Origin: Brucella pseudintermedia
Lineage (GTDB): Bacteria; Pseudomonadota; Alphaproteobacteria; Rhizobiales; Rhizobiaceae
NCBI RefSeq assembly: GCF_042697365.1
Contig: NZ_CP137605.1
DNA length: 64,000 nt
Direction: 5' to 3' (one strand)
Below the pieces are notes generated by a model that saw only the letters and a program-made list of their open reading frames with translations, did no database searches and was not told the origin of the DNA. Below are positions 36,084 through 44,850 of the stretch, piece after piece (positions within the stretch are counted from its first letter, which is position 1; every line of letters starts with the position of its first letter). Position numbers and translations under genes: made by a program.

Positions 36084-36953
36084 TTAAGGTTGAAATACCG
36101 GCTCCGCTCCCGTGCGAGCCATGTCCATGTAGATCTCCTGCAGACGGCGGGTGAGTGGCCCAGGCTTGCCGTCGGAGACCGTATGATCCTGAATGCCGAT
36201 GATCGGCGTCACGAAGCTCGATGCGCTCGTGAGGAAAGCTTCCTTCGCGGCCTTCGCCTCATCGACCGTGAACAGGCGCTCCTCAATGCGCAGGTTCTGT
36301 TCTTCCGCGATCTTGATGACGGCGCGGCGCGTGCAGCCGGGCAGGATGGAGTGCGAATTCGGACGCGTTACCAGCACATTGTCATTGGTGATGATGAAGG
36401 CCGTTGAAGAGCCGCCTTCGGTGACGAAGCCGTCCTCCACCAGCCAGACCTCGTGGAAACCCTTGGCCTTGGCCTGCTTCTTGGCCAGCACCTGCGCCAG
36501 AAGCATGATGGTCTTGATGTCGCGGCGCGCCCAGCGCGTATCCGGGGCCACATCCACACGCACCCCGTTCTGCACCGATGGCGAGTTGGCGAGATTCTTG
36601 GCCTGCGTGAACATGACGAAATTCGGCTTGATGTCGTCAGCATAGACGAAATCGCGCTCGGCTTCGCCGCGCGTCACCTGCATGTAGACGACACCTTCAT
36701 GCAGCTTATTGCGTTTCATCAGTTCGATTTGGGCCGCGCGAATATCATCAAGCGAAGCAGGCAACGGAATTCCGAGTTCCTTGACGGAACGTTCCAGACG
36801 GGCAAGATGAAGCTCATTATCGACAAGTCGGCCATCGATGACAGCGCTGACTTCATAAATTCCGTCGCCAAAAAGAAAGCCGCGATCGAACACCGACACT
36901 TTTGCTTCGTTCTCAGCGACGAAAGCGCCGTTCAAATAAATTACCCTGGCCAA
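36084..36953 (-). CDS. dat: D-amino-acid transaminase (class IV aminotransferase)
   Basis: This 289-residue PLP enzyme of fold type IV has the probable Schiff-base lysine Lys147 (RRDIKTIMLLAQV). The N-terminal VFDRGFLFGDGIYEV and MQVTRGEAERDF match D-alanine transaminases better than branched-chain ones. It would swap amino groups between D-amino acids and 2-oxo acids. Start is TTG at 36953 with GAGGA upstream; no ATG fits. It is first in the operon with the ABC transporter and peptidase, facing a LysR gene across the octamer region. Confidence 0.87.
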   Translation of the reverse strand: MARVIYLNGAFVAENEAKVSVFDRGFLFGDGIYEVSAVIDGRLVDNELHLARLERSVKELGIPLPASLDDIRAAQIELMKRNKLHEGVVYMQVTRGEAERDFVYADDIKPNFVMFTQAKNLANSPSVQNGVRVDVAPDTRWARRDIKTIMLLAQVLAKKQAKAKGFHEVWLVEDGFVTEGGSSTAFIITNDNVLVTRPNSHSILPGCTRRAVIKIAEEQNLRIEERLFTVDEAKAAKEAFLTSASSFVTPIIGIQDHTVSDGKPGPLTRRLQEIYMDMARTGAEPVFQP

Positions 36954-37061
36954 AACACGTCCTCGGACATCTGTGTGATTGATTGTCCGGACGGTAGGAA
37001 AAAACCTTTGGAGCTGCCAATGCTATGTTTTGCAATCACTATGCAGAAATTGCATAAGGGA

Positions 37062-37158
37062 AGGGCAGTAAGTGAGTAGGGCAGTAAGGCAGTAGGAAAG
37101 GGCTGGTTCGGACGTTTCCTAAACATATTGCCCTATTGCCATATTGCCTTATTGCTCT
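37062..37158. repeat. Two opposed arrays of degenerate AGGGCAGT-type octamers
   Basis: From 37062 to 37093 there are four 8-base units in register: AGGGCAGT (twice), AAGGCAGT and the diverged AAGTGAGT. From 37127 to 37158 there are four units of the opposite orientation (ATTGCCCT, ATTGCCAT, ATTGCCTT and ATTGCTCT, whose complements are of the type AGGGCAAT). A 33-base spacer separates them. AGGGCAGT is the unit of the Brucella octamer VNTR loci as I remember them. The region lies between the divergent dat operon and a lysR gene, ending 19 bases before the lysR ATG. Confidence 0.75.
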
Positions 37159-37177
37159 TGCAAGAAAGGCCCACCCA

Positions 37178-38107
37178 ATGGAATTGAAATGGCTGGAAGA
37201 TTTCATCGCGCTGGCGGCAACGTCGAGTTTCTCGCGCGCGGCAGACACCCGTCATGTGACGCAATCGGCCTTTTCCCGCCGCATCAAGCAGCTTGAGCTC
37301 TGGCTGGGCGTCACGCTCGTCAACCGGGCAACCTTTCCGGCGGAGCTTACCCGCGAGGGGAAAACTTTCCTGCCGGTCGCGCAGGAGACCGTTCGCCAGT
37401 TCTACAATACGCGCAAGGCGCTCCAGCCAAGCCGTGAGGTCCAGAACCCCGTCCTGACATTTTCGGCCCTGCACACGCTGACGGTCACATTCTTCCCGCA
37501 TTGGCTGAAACAGATAGAGAATGACATTGGCGGCATCCGCTCGCTGCTCAGCCCGGATCGCGGCGGTTTTGAAGACAATATCGCGACGCTGACGGAAGGA
37601 GAGGTGCACTTCTTCCTCACCTATGCGCACAGTTCGGTGCCGATCCTGATCGACCGAACGCAATTTCCCTTTATCGTGCTCGGCACAGAGCGATTGATGC
37701 CGGTTTCGCGGCCTTCGTCCACGGGGCCGGTCCTGGATCGCGCCATCGCCAGCGGAGAGGCGCTGCCATACTTAAGCTATGGCGATTTTTCCTTCTTTGG
37801 TGCGGCATTGTCGCGGAAATTTTCCTCCGGCACTGCGTTCAAGCGCCAGATCGTCCATGAGAACACCATGTCGATCGGCCTCAAGGCCATGGCGCTTGCA
37901 GGTTGGGGCATGGCCTGGCTGCCTGAAAGCCTCATCTATGACGAATTGCAACGCGGCGAACTCGTACCCGCTTCCGCCGATCCTTATTGGGATTTCACGG
38001 TCGAAATCCGCATCTATCGCCACGATGCGCCGCTTCCCGCCCATGCGGAAAGCTTTTGGGAATATTTGCAGGCAAAAGATCGGGCTATATCCGAAAAGGA
38101 CGATTGA
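37178..38107 (+). CDS. LysR-family transcriptional regulator
   Basis: This 309-residue protein has an N-terminal helix-turn-helix (about 1-60: MELKWLEDFIALAATSSFSR, TQSAFSRRIKQLE) and a periplasmic-binding-protein-like effector domain (about 90-295). I chose ATG 37178 with AAAGG upstream; the in-frame extension from 37136 is encoded by octamer repeats. It is divergent from the dat/ABC/peptidase operon and 70 bases ahead of an MFS gene, so it probably controls one or both. Confidence 0.9.
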   Translation: MELKWLEDFIALAATSSFSRAADTRHVTQSAFSRRIKQLELWLGVTLVNRATFPAELTREGKTFLPVAQETVRQFYNTRKALQPSREVQNPVLTFSALHTLTVTFFPHWLKQIENDIGGIRSLLSPDRGGFEDNIATLTEGEVHFFLTYAHSSVPILIDRTQFPFIVLGTERLMPVSRPSSTGPVLDRAIASGEALPYLSYGDFSFFGAALSRKFSSGTAFKRQIVHENTMSIGLKAMALAGWGMAWLPESLIYDELQRGELVPASADPYWDFTVEIRIYRHDAPLPAHAESFWEYLQAKDRAISEKDD

Positions 38108-38176
38108 CAGCGCCCCGCCGTCAGCGCTGTAAAAGACACGCACATCTTCAGCCGATAGCAGGGAACATATCGCGGC

Positions 38177-39487
38177 ATGAAAGTTACCATCGAACAGACG
38201 CTCGATCAGGCAGGTACGGGCGCATTCCAACGAGGTCTTCTCGGCGTATTCGGGCTTGTCTGGGCTGCCGATGCCATGCAGGTTCTGGCTGTGGGCTTTA
38301 CCGGCGCTGCCATTGCAAAGACGTTCGGGCTGACGGTACCACAGGCGTTGCAGACCGGTACGCTGTTCTTCCTCGGTATGCTGATCGGCGCCGCCGTGTT
38401 CGGAAGGCTGGCTGATAAATATGGTCGCCGCCGCGTGCTTCTGGTTACCGTCGCTTGCGACGCGGTGTTCGGGCTGCTTTCGGCATTCGCGCCAAATTTC
38501 GGCGTTCTGCTTGCCCTGCGTTTCATGACGGGCGTGGCAGTGGGCGGCACATTGCCGGTCGATTATGCGATGATGGCGGAATTTCTGCCTGCCAAAAATC
38601 GCGGACGCTGGCTTGTCATGCTGGAAGGCTTCTGGGCGGTCGGCACGGTCGTCATTGCGCTTGCGGCATGGGCGACCAGCCTCGCGGGCGTTGAGGATGC
38701 GTGGCGCTATATCTTCATTGTCACCGCAGCACCGGCCCTTATCGGCATCTGGCTGCGCCTGTGGGTGCCGGAATCCCCGATGCATCTTCTCAAATCGGAA
38801 CGCCCGGAAGAGGCAAAATCGGTGATGAACCGCGTGCTTCGCCGCAATGGCAAGCCGGAACTGCCGCCAAAGGCACGCCTTGAAGCGCCGCTCATGGTGA
38901 CGAACGAAAAACTGCTTTCGCCCAATCTGCGCCAGCGCACGCTGACGACTCTGGCGATCTGGTTTCTCGTTTCGGTGTCCTATTACGGCATTTTCACCTG
39001 GATTCCGGCCAAGCTTGCCGGTGACGGTTTTGGCTTCGTGCGCGGCTACGGCTTCCTTGTCGTGGTGGCGCTGGCGCAATTGCCGGGCTATGCGCTTGCT
39101 GCCTATGGCGTCGAGGCATGGGGGCGCAAGAAGACGCTGATTGCCTTCCTGTTCATCAGCGCCGCTGCTTGCGCGCTCTTCACCGTCGCCAACAGTTCGG
39201 CAGTCGTGGGCGCGTCCATCCTCGTCATGAGCTTTGCGCTGCTTGGCACATGGGGCGCGCTCTATGCTTTCACGCCGGAGCTTTATCCTACGGGATTGCG
39301 CGCAAGCGGAATGGGTGCGGCAGGCGCGATGGCCCGCCTTGGCGGCCTGCTTGCGCCGTCCGCGCTGGCGCTCGTCATCAGCCAGAGCTTTTATGTCGCC
39401 GTGGCGCTGTTTGCGGGACTGCTGGCGCTGGCGGGCGTAATTGCCTTCTTCATCGACGTTGAGACGCGGCAGAAGGCGTTGAACTGA
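38177..39487 (+). CDS. MFS transporter, metabolite:proton symporter type
   Basis: This 436-residue transporter has twelve predicted helices, the loop 2-3 motif GRLADKYGRRRVLL and the Sv2/aromatic-acid-type start (AGTGAFQRGLLGVFGLVWAAD). Related carriers import organic acids, niacin-like compounds or sugars with protons. It follows the LysR gene on the same strand and may be in its regulon; a link with the D-amino-acid operon is possible. It converges on rhaK with a hairpin between. Confidence 0.85.
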   Translation: MKVTIEQTLDQAGTGAFQRGLLGVFGLVWAADAMQVLAVGFTGAAIAKTFGLTVPQALQTGTLFFLGMLIGAAVFGRLADKYGRRRVLLVTVACDAVFGLLSAFAPNFGVLLALRFMTGVAVGGTLPVDYAMMAEFLPAKNRGRWLVMLEGFWAVGTVVIALAAWATSLAGVEDAWRYIFIVTAAPALIGIWLRLWVPESPMHLLKSERPEEAKSVMNRVLRRNGKPELPPKARLEAPLMVTNEKLLSPNLRQRTLTTLAIWFLVSVSYYGIFTWIPAKLAGDGFGFVRGYGFLVVVALAQLPGYALAAYGVEAWGRKKTLIAFLFISAAACALFTVANSSAVVGASILVMSFALLGTWGALYAFTPELYPTGLRASGMGAAGAMARLGGLLAPSALALVISQSFYVAVALFAGLLALAGVIAFFIDVETRQKALN

Positions 39488-39489
39488 TC

Positions 39490-39531
39490 GAAGCAGGACC
39501 CGGAATGGTGTGACGGTTCCGGATCTGCTTC
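39490..39531. terminator. Stem-loop between convergent MFS and rhaK genes
   Basis: GAAGCAGGACCCGGAA (39490-39505) pairs with TTCCGGATCTGCTTC (39517-39531) with one bulge and one mismatch. No T-run follows on either strand. Its position between two converging genes suggests a shared terminator. Confidence 0.55.
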
Positions 39532-39537
39532 AGTCAT

Positions 39538-40899
39538 TCACGCTGTATTCCGCAGCCACTGCTTCCGGTAGGCTGCGTAGGCTCCATTGCCCGGCTTGAA
39601 AATCCTGCCGTGCTTTTCGGGAACGGTTGCGCCTGCAAGTAATCCGGCGCCGAGAGCGGTGCCGGTCGATCCGGTGACAGCTTCGACATCGCGACCGGTA
39701 AAGTTTGCGAGAGCATCGAGATAGGTGGGGTTTCCGGCAAAAGGACCTTCGACGATAACGGGGCCATCGGCACCCAGCAGATGAAGACAGGTTTCTGTCA
39801 TCAACGCTGCGTAGATACAGGCGGCAACATAGCGTTGCGCGTCGCTGGCCGTGTCTGCATTGATCCAGCGAAGCTTGGAATGCGGGTAGGGACCGCAACC
39901 GGAAACGGCGGAAGGCAGCGTCATGATCTGCCGCTCCAGCACGCGCGCCACAATACCGGGCAGGTCGGCGGCGGGAGGCACGGATAATCCCTCGGTCATG
40001 ATGTCGAACTCGCGCCCGCCCATGTAGCGCGCAGATGGTACGGCTCTTCCATAGGCATCGACATTGGCCAGCGTGTCGCGTTGCGGGTCCAGTCCGTCGA
40101 AATTGCCGCCGACCGCAAAGCTAACCACCCATGTGCCGGTCGAAACAACCGAAAACGGGCCTTCCCGATCCATCAGATGCGCGAGAAGCGATGCATTGGA
40201 GTCGTGAATGCCGCAATGGACTGGCACAGGCCGGCTCAGGCCGATTTCCTTCGCAATTTCAGGCAGCACATTGCCGAGCGCATCGAAGGCAGAGCGAAGC
40301 GGCGGAAATTTCTCGCGAATGTCCAGCCGGTCAACGAGGGCTGAGAATGCGGATTCCTTCGGTAGCCAAAGATCGGTGTGACAGCCGAGCGACGTCACTT
40401 CCGTGGCCGCTATGCCGGTCAGTCGCCACGCCCAATATTGCGGATAGGTGAATATGCGGTGTGCGCGCGCAAAATGGTCGGGAAACATGGTCTTCAAAAA
40501 ATGAAGCTGCGCACCGAGATTGAGCCCTAGCGAAAGCGACGGCGAGAACGTATCCTCGAAATCCGGCTTGATAGCCGCATAGGCGGCGCGAATTTCCGGC
40601 GGATAATCAAGCTCATAGTCGAGGACCGGCATTGCGAGCTTGCCGTCTTCGGCGACCAGCGCTGCGGAAGCGCCATGGGTCGTGATGGAAATGGCGTCGA
40701 AGCCGGGCTCTTTGGCGAAAGCGGCGAGGCTTTTCAGAAAAAAGCGCCACAGCGCCTCGATGTCATAATGCGGGTACGGCCCGTCGCGCAGCACCGTATT
40801 GGGAATGCGGCTGGCAGCGATCTCTTCGCCGCTCGCGGCATCGAGCACAACGACCTTGGCATTGGTCTTGCCTATATCCAGAATGGCAATGCGCTTCAT
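39538..40899 (-). CDS. rhaK: L-rhamnulose kinase (FGGY family)
   Basis: This 453-residue carbohydrate kinase has the N-terminal phosphate motif AILDIGKTNAKVVVLD and a C-terminal FGGY domain containing VEGPFAGNPTYLDALA and GSTGTALGAGLLAG. It phosphorylates L-rhamnulose to the 1-phosphate. In Rhizobium leguminosarum the homologue RhaK is also reported to be needed for activity of the rhamnose ABC transporter. It overlaps the mutarotase gene by 4 bases and is last in the rhaRSTPQ-M-K row. Confidence 0.92.
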   Translation of the reverse strand: MKRIAILDIGKTNAKVVVLDAASGEEIAASRIPNTVLRDGPYPHYDIEALWRFFLKSLAAFAKEPGFDAISITTHGASAALVAEDGKLAMPVLDYELDYPPEIRAAYAAIKPDFEDTFSPSLSLGLNLGAQLHFLKTMFPDHFARAHRIFTYPQYWAWRLTGIAATEVTSLGCHTDLWLPKESAFSALVDRLDIREKFPPLRSAFDALGNVLPEIAKEIGLSRPVPVHCGIHDSNASLLAHLMDREGPFSVVSTGTWVVSFAVGGNFDGLDPQRDTLANVDAYGRAVPSARYMGGREFDIMTEGLSVPPAADLPGIVARVLERQIMTLPSAVSGCGPYPHSKLRWINADTASDAQRYVAACIYAALMTETCLHLLGADGPVIVEGPFAGNPTYLDALANFTGRDVEAVTGSTGTALGAGLLAGATVPEKHGRIFKPGNGAYAAYRKQWLRNTA

Positions 40900-41216
40900 G
40901 GCATGTAAAAGACTGGCTTGAGATCGACGGATACCGGCGAGTTATCGGGGTTCGTCACCATGATATCGGCCATATGCGCCCACCATTTTTTCATCACCGG
41001 ATGATCGGGCAGGGCAGCCATGCCGTGTTTGGCGCTACGCGTCATCACGCCAAACAGGATGTTCGTTTCCTCATCGAGATAGATCGCATAGTCCGACACG
41101 CCCGCCGCATGCAGAAGTTCGACCAGTTCGGGCCAGATCTCATCATGGCGACGGCGATATTCCGCTTCCATGCCGGGATTGAGCTTCATGCGAAATGCAT
41201 AGCGTTCACTGGTCAT
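40896..41216 (-). CDS. rhaM: L-rhamnose mutarotase
   Basis: This 106-residue protein is of the RhaM/RhaU family (COG3254) that interconverts the alpha and beta anomers of L-rhamnose. The conserved segment YRRRHDEIWPEL with the candidate catalytic His24 and the late KKWWAHMADIM are present. It overlaps rhaQ and rhaK by 4 bases each. Rhizobial literature calls this gene rhaU. Confidence 0.92.
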   Translation of the reverse strand: MTSERYAFRMKLNPGMEAEYRRRHDEIWPELVELLHAAGVSDYAIYLDEETNILFGVMTRSAKHGMAALPDHPVMKKWWAHMADIMVTNPDNSPVSVDLKPVFYMP

Positions 41217-42211
41217 GCCGCGCGCCTCGCCTTGAGCTGCCTGATCAGGATCGGCAGTGAAATGGTGATGATAAGCAGCAGGCCGATGAAGATCGACATC
41301 ACGATGCCCGGCACATTGAGAAGGCCAAGCCCAAAGGTAACAAGCCCCATCACAAAAGCCGCGATCACCACGCCGACGATTGTGCCCGAACCGCCAAGGA
41401 TCGAGACACCGCCAAGCACGACCATGGTGACGATTTCCAGTTCCCAGCCTTGCGCGATGGACGGGCGCGTGGAGCCAAGGCGCGAGGTCAGGCAGACGGC
41501 GGCGATACCGCTCATCACGCCGGTCATCAGGAAAAGCACGAACTTTGTTTTCTCGACAGGAATGCCGGAAAAGCGCGATGCGAACTCATTATTGCCGATG
41601 GCATAAACGCGGCGTCCAAAGCTGGTCCAGTGCAGGAGCACGCCGAACAGTACGGCAAACAGGACGAACAGCGCGAACTCGAACGAGATCACCCAGAACA
41701 CATAGCCCTGGCCGAAATAGGCAAAGCTTTCGGGGTAGCCGCCAAAGGCCTGGTCGCCCAGCACGATATAGGAAATGCCGCGAAACAGGCTCATCGTGCC
41801 AATGGTCACGACGATGGACGGCAGTTTCAGCCCGGCCACCAGCCCGCCATTGATCGCGCCGCAGACGAGGCCGGCGCCGATGCCGATCATGACGAGACCG
41901 GGCGTCCCGACGCCAGCCTGCGCCGCCGCGCCCATGGCCGTGGACGCAAGCGCGATGATGGCGGCGACCGAAAGGTCGATTTCACCGGAAATGATCAGAA
42001 GCGTCATCGCAAAGGCGATCAGTGCCTTTTCGGTGAAATTGAACGTGGCGTCCGAAAGGTTCCATGCATTGAGGAAATAGGGCGAGGCGAAGGAATTGGC
42101 GATGAAGATCGCAATTGCCACTCCGAGCAGCAGCATTTCCCAGCTTGCGAAGATGCGCGAGAAAGGCGTTCCGAGCCGGTCCGGGATGTATCGGCGCTGT
42201 TCGTTATTCAT
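41213..42211 (-). CDS. rhaQ: Rhamnose ABC transporter permease
   Basis: This is a 332-residue permease of the ribose/xylose (CUT2) class with eight to ten predicted helices. The segment TLLIISGEIDLSVAAIIAL is the family signature region and VLGGVSILGGSGTIVG is the cytoplasmic coupling stretch. The name follows the R-S-T-P-Q order of Rhizobium leguminosarum. It overlaps rhaP and rhaM by 4 bases. Confidence 0.9.
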   Translation of the reverse strand: MNNEQRRYIPDRLGTPFSRIFASWEMLLLGVAIAIFIANSFASPYFLNAWNLSDATFNFTEKALIAFAMTLLIISGEIDLSVAAIIALASTAMGAAAQAGVGTPGLVMIGIGAGLVCGAINGGLVAGLKLPSIVVTIGTMSLFRGISYIVLGDQAFGGYPESFAYFGQGYVFWVISFEFALFVLFAVLFGVLLHWTSFGRRVYAIGNNEFASRFSGIPVEKTKFVLFLMTGVMSGIAAVCLTSRLGSTRPSIAQGWELEIVTMVVLGGVSILGGSGTIVGVVIAAFVMGLVTFGLGLLNVPGIVMSIFIGLLLIITISLPILIRQLKARRAA

Positions 42212-43206
42212 GCCGGGGCCTCCTCATAAGTCTTGGCGGCCTTGTCGCGCAGGATGATGCGTCCGCGCCGCTTTTCCTGTCTCGCATTGAAGATAACGGC
42301 CAGAATGATCACGGAACCGGAAATCGCCATCTGCCAGAAGGGTGAAATGTCGATGACCGGCAGCGCGTTCTTGATGACGCCGAGGAACAGCGCGCCCAGC
42401 ACCGCACCGGCGACGGTGCCGATACCGCCAAGGGTCGAGATGCCGCCGATGACGCAGGCCGCGACGCTATCGAGCTCGAACCCGGCGGCCACATCCACAT
42501 AGGCGACGGCATAGCGCGACACCCAGAGATAGCCGCAAAGCCCGGCAAGCGCACCCGACAGAACGAAGGCGAAGAAGCGCGTGCGCCCCACATCGATGCC
42601 GGTATAGACGGCGGCGGTCGGGTTGCCGCCCGAAGCATAAAGGGCCCGCCCGAAGAAGGTCCGTGTCAGCAGAACGTAGATCAGCGCCACGATCACAATT
42701 GCTGTCCAGCCGAGAAGCGGCAGGCCCAAAACCACCGTGCGCGGCGTGTTGAGAAACGGAGCCGTCATCTGGTGCGCGTTGACCCACGCGCCGCCGGAAA
42801 GCACAAACGCCATGCCGCGATAGATGGTGAGCGTTCCGAGCGTGACGACAATTGCCGGAATGTTGAGCTTCCAGACCAGAATGCCGTTGATCGCGCCCAG
42901 AACCGCGCCGATGCCGATGGCAAGCACGATGAGAAGCACGAGCGGCAGGCCCGGATAGGTCGCGTTCAGCATCGCGACCGCCATGCCGGTAAAGGCGAGA
43001 TTGGCGGCGACCGACAGGTCGATGGACTTGGTCAGGATCACCGCCATCTGTCCAAGCGCGATAATGATGAGGATCGACGTATCGTTGAAAATATTCGCCA
43101 GATTGCCGGCGCTGGCAAAGCCCGGCGCGCGGCTTGCGAACAGCCCCACCATAAGGGCGATGATGACGAGGAGCAGGAGTTCGCGCTGCTTGAGCAACTG
43201 TTTCAT
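42208..43206 (-). CDS. rhaP: Rhamnose ABC transporter permease
   Basis: This second CUT2-class permease, also 332 residues, has AVILTKSIDLSVAANLAF and VIGGISTLGGIGTVAGAVLG in the family positions. It forms a heterodimeric channel with RhaQ. It lies 3 bases after rhaT and overlaps rhaQ. Confidence 0.9.
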   Translation of the reverse strand: MKQLLKQRELLLLVIIALMVGLFASRAPGFASAGNLANIFNDTSILIIIALGQMAVILTKSIDLSVAANLAFTGMAVAMLNATYPGLPLVLLIVLAIGIGAVLGAINGILVWKLNIPAIVVTLGTLTIYRGMAFVLSGGAWVNAHQMTAPFLNTPRTVVLGLPLLGWTAIVIVALIYVLLTRTFFGRALYASGGNPTAAVYTGIDVGRTRFFAFVLSGALAGLCGYLWVSRYAVAYVDVAAGFELDSVAACVIGGISTLGGIGTVAGAVLGALFLGVIKNALPVIDISPFWQMAISGSVIILAVIFNARQEKRRGRIILRDKAAKTYEEAPA

Positions 43207-43209
43207 CGT

Positions 43210-44751
43210 CTACTCCGTATTCCCGGTGGCGGCGCGCACCAGCACTTCCGCATCGAGGCTGGCGCGCTCGAATACGCCTTCCATCAGCCCTTCGCGCATG
43301 ACCATCACCCGGTCCGACATGCCGATGATTTCCGGCAGTTCCGACGAGATCATGATGATGCTGAGGCCCTCGGCGGCGAGTTCGCTGATGAAGGCGTGGA
43401 CCGCGGCCTTGGAACCGATATCGATGCCCTTGGTCGGCTCATCGAGAATGATGACCTTCGGGCTGGTGGCGAGCCACTTGCCGATGACGACCTTCTGCTG
43501 GTTGCCGCCGGAAAGCGTTCCCACCGGCACCGAAAGCGCTGCGGCGCGCAGGTCGAAGCGTTCGGCATATTTGCGCGCCAGCGCCAGTTCTTCCGCCATG
43601 CGCAGAAAGCCGTTGCGCGAGGTGCGGGCAAGCGACGGCAGCGAGACATTCTGGAAGATCGGCAGTTGCAGCACCGCGCCGTGGCGTCCGCGCTCTTCCG
43701 GCACATAGACGATGCCATGCGCTACCGCGTCGCCGGGACGGCGGATGCTGATTTCGCGGTCTTCCAGCACGATACGGCCGCTCGAAGGCTTGGTGATACC
43801 GAAGAGCGACTGCGCGAACTCCGAACGCCCAGCGCCGACAAGCCCGTAAACGCCGAGAATTTCGCCCTTGCGCAGCTCGAAGGAAATGTTGCGAAACTCG
43901 GTCGGGTGCGAATAATTCTCGACCTTCAGCACGGGTTCGCCGATGGCGACATCCTGCTTGGGGAAAGCCTGTTCGACGGAGCGCCCGACCATCATGCGCA
44001 CGATGTCGTTCTGCCGCGTATCGGCAAGCGCGCCGTGTCCGACAGCGTGACCGTCGCGGAACACGGCGTAATTGTCGGCGATTTCATAGACCTCATCGAA
44101 CTTGTGACTGATGAACAGGATGGCCTTGCCCTGCGCTTTCAGCCGCGCCACGATGCGGAACAGATCGTCCACTTCCTTGCGCGACAGCGCAGCGGTGGGC
44201 TCATCCATGATGACGATGCGCGAATCCACCGACAAGGCCCGGGCAATCGCCACCAGATGGCGCTGCGCAATGGACAGTTCCTTCAGCTTGATGCGCGCGT
44301 CGACCGTCGTTTCCAGCGACGACAGCAGCGCCTGCGAACGCGCGTAGACAGCCTTCCAGTTGACGAAGCCGAACTTCGTGCGCGGCGCATGGCCGAGATA
44401 GATGTTTTCGCCCACCGACAACTCGTCGAAAAGCACGGTTTCCTGATGAATGGCCGTGACGCCGTGGTCGGTCGCATCCTGCGCGGTCGCGAAATGCACC
44501 GGCTTGCCGTCGATAAGGATTTCGCCTTCGTCGGGCTGATAAATACCGGTCAGGATTTTAACGAGCGTTGATTTGCCTGCGCCGTTCTCGCCGATCAGCG
44601 CCGTCACCTTGCCGGGATAGAGCGCGATGTTCACGTCATCAAGCGCGCGCACGCCGGGAAATGTCTTGGCTATGCCGCGCATTTCCAGAATGGGCTGGTC
44701 TGTCGTGGCAAGCACCGGCTGCTGCCCGCCGGGGTGGAAAGCTGCATTCAT
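43210..44751 (-). CDS. rhaT: Rhamnose ABC transporter ATPase, double cassette
   Basis: This 513-residue protein has two ATPase domains, as in RbsA/XylG. The first has Walker A GENGAGKST, signature-like LSIAQRHLVAIARAL and IVIMDEPTAALS. The second has a diverged Walker A (GLVGAGRSEF) but a clear signature LSGGNQQKVVIGKWL and Walker B VIILDEPTKGID, the usual asymmetry of this family. I chose ATG 44751 (MNAAFHPGG) after CAGGTG; an ATG at 44820 would add 23 unconserved residues. Confidence 0.9.
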   Translation of the reverse strand: MNAAFHPGGQQPVLATTDQPILEMRGIAKTFPGVRALDDVNIALYPGKVTALIGENGAGKSTLVKILTGIYQPDEGEILIDGKPVHFATAQDATDHGVTAIHQETVLFDELSVGENIYLGHAPRTKFGFVNWKAVYARSQALLSSLETTVDARIKLKELSIAQRHLVAIARALSVDSRIVIMDEPTAALSRKEVDDLFRIVARLKAQGKAILFISHKFDEVYEIADNYAVFRDGHAVGHGALADTRQNDIVRMMVGRSVEQAFPKQDVAIGEPVLKVENYSHPTEFRNISFELRKGEILGVYGLVGAGRSEFAQSLFGITKPSSGRIVLEDREISIRRPGDAVAHGIVYVPEERGRHGAVLQLPIFQNVSLPSLARTSRNGFLRMAEELALARKYAERFDLRAAALSVPVGTLSGGNQQKVVIGKWLATSPKVIILDEPTKGIDIGSKAAVHAFISELAAEGLSIIMISSELPEIIGMSDRVMVMREGLMEGVFERASLDAEVLVRAATGNTE

Positions 44752-44824
44752 TGCAGACACCTGAAATCGGTTCCGGGGAATGTGAGGCGGCACGCGTCCA
44801 GCGAATGCCGCCCCTGTCATGAAT

Positions 44825-44844
44825 GCGCACCTTTCAGGATGCGC
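44825..44844 (-). terminator. Small hairpin between rhaS and rhaT
   Basis: On the minus strand GCGCATCCT-GAA-AGGTGCGC folds with an 8-bp interrupted stem directly after rhaS (stop at 44851). No T-run follows. It is probably a 3' stabiliser or attenuator of the binding-protein message. Confidence 0.45.
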
Positions 44845-44850
44845 TTCCGA

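Noticed and set aside
37062..37158. CRISPR-like array
   Set aside because: Units are 8 bases, contiguous and without spacers; they are short tandem repeats, not CRISPR repeats.
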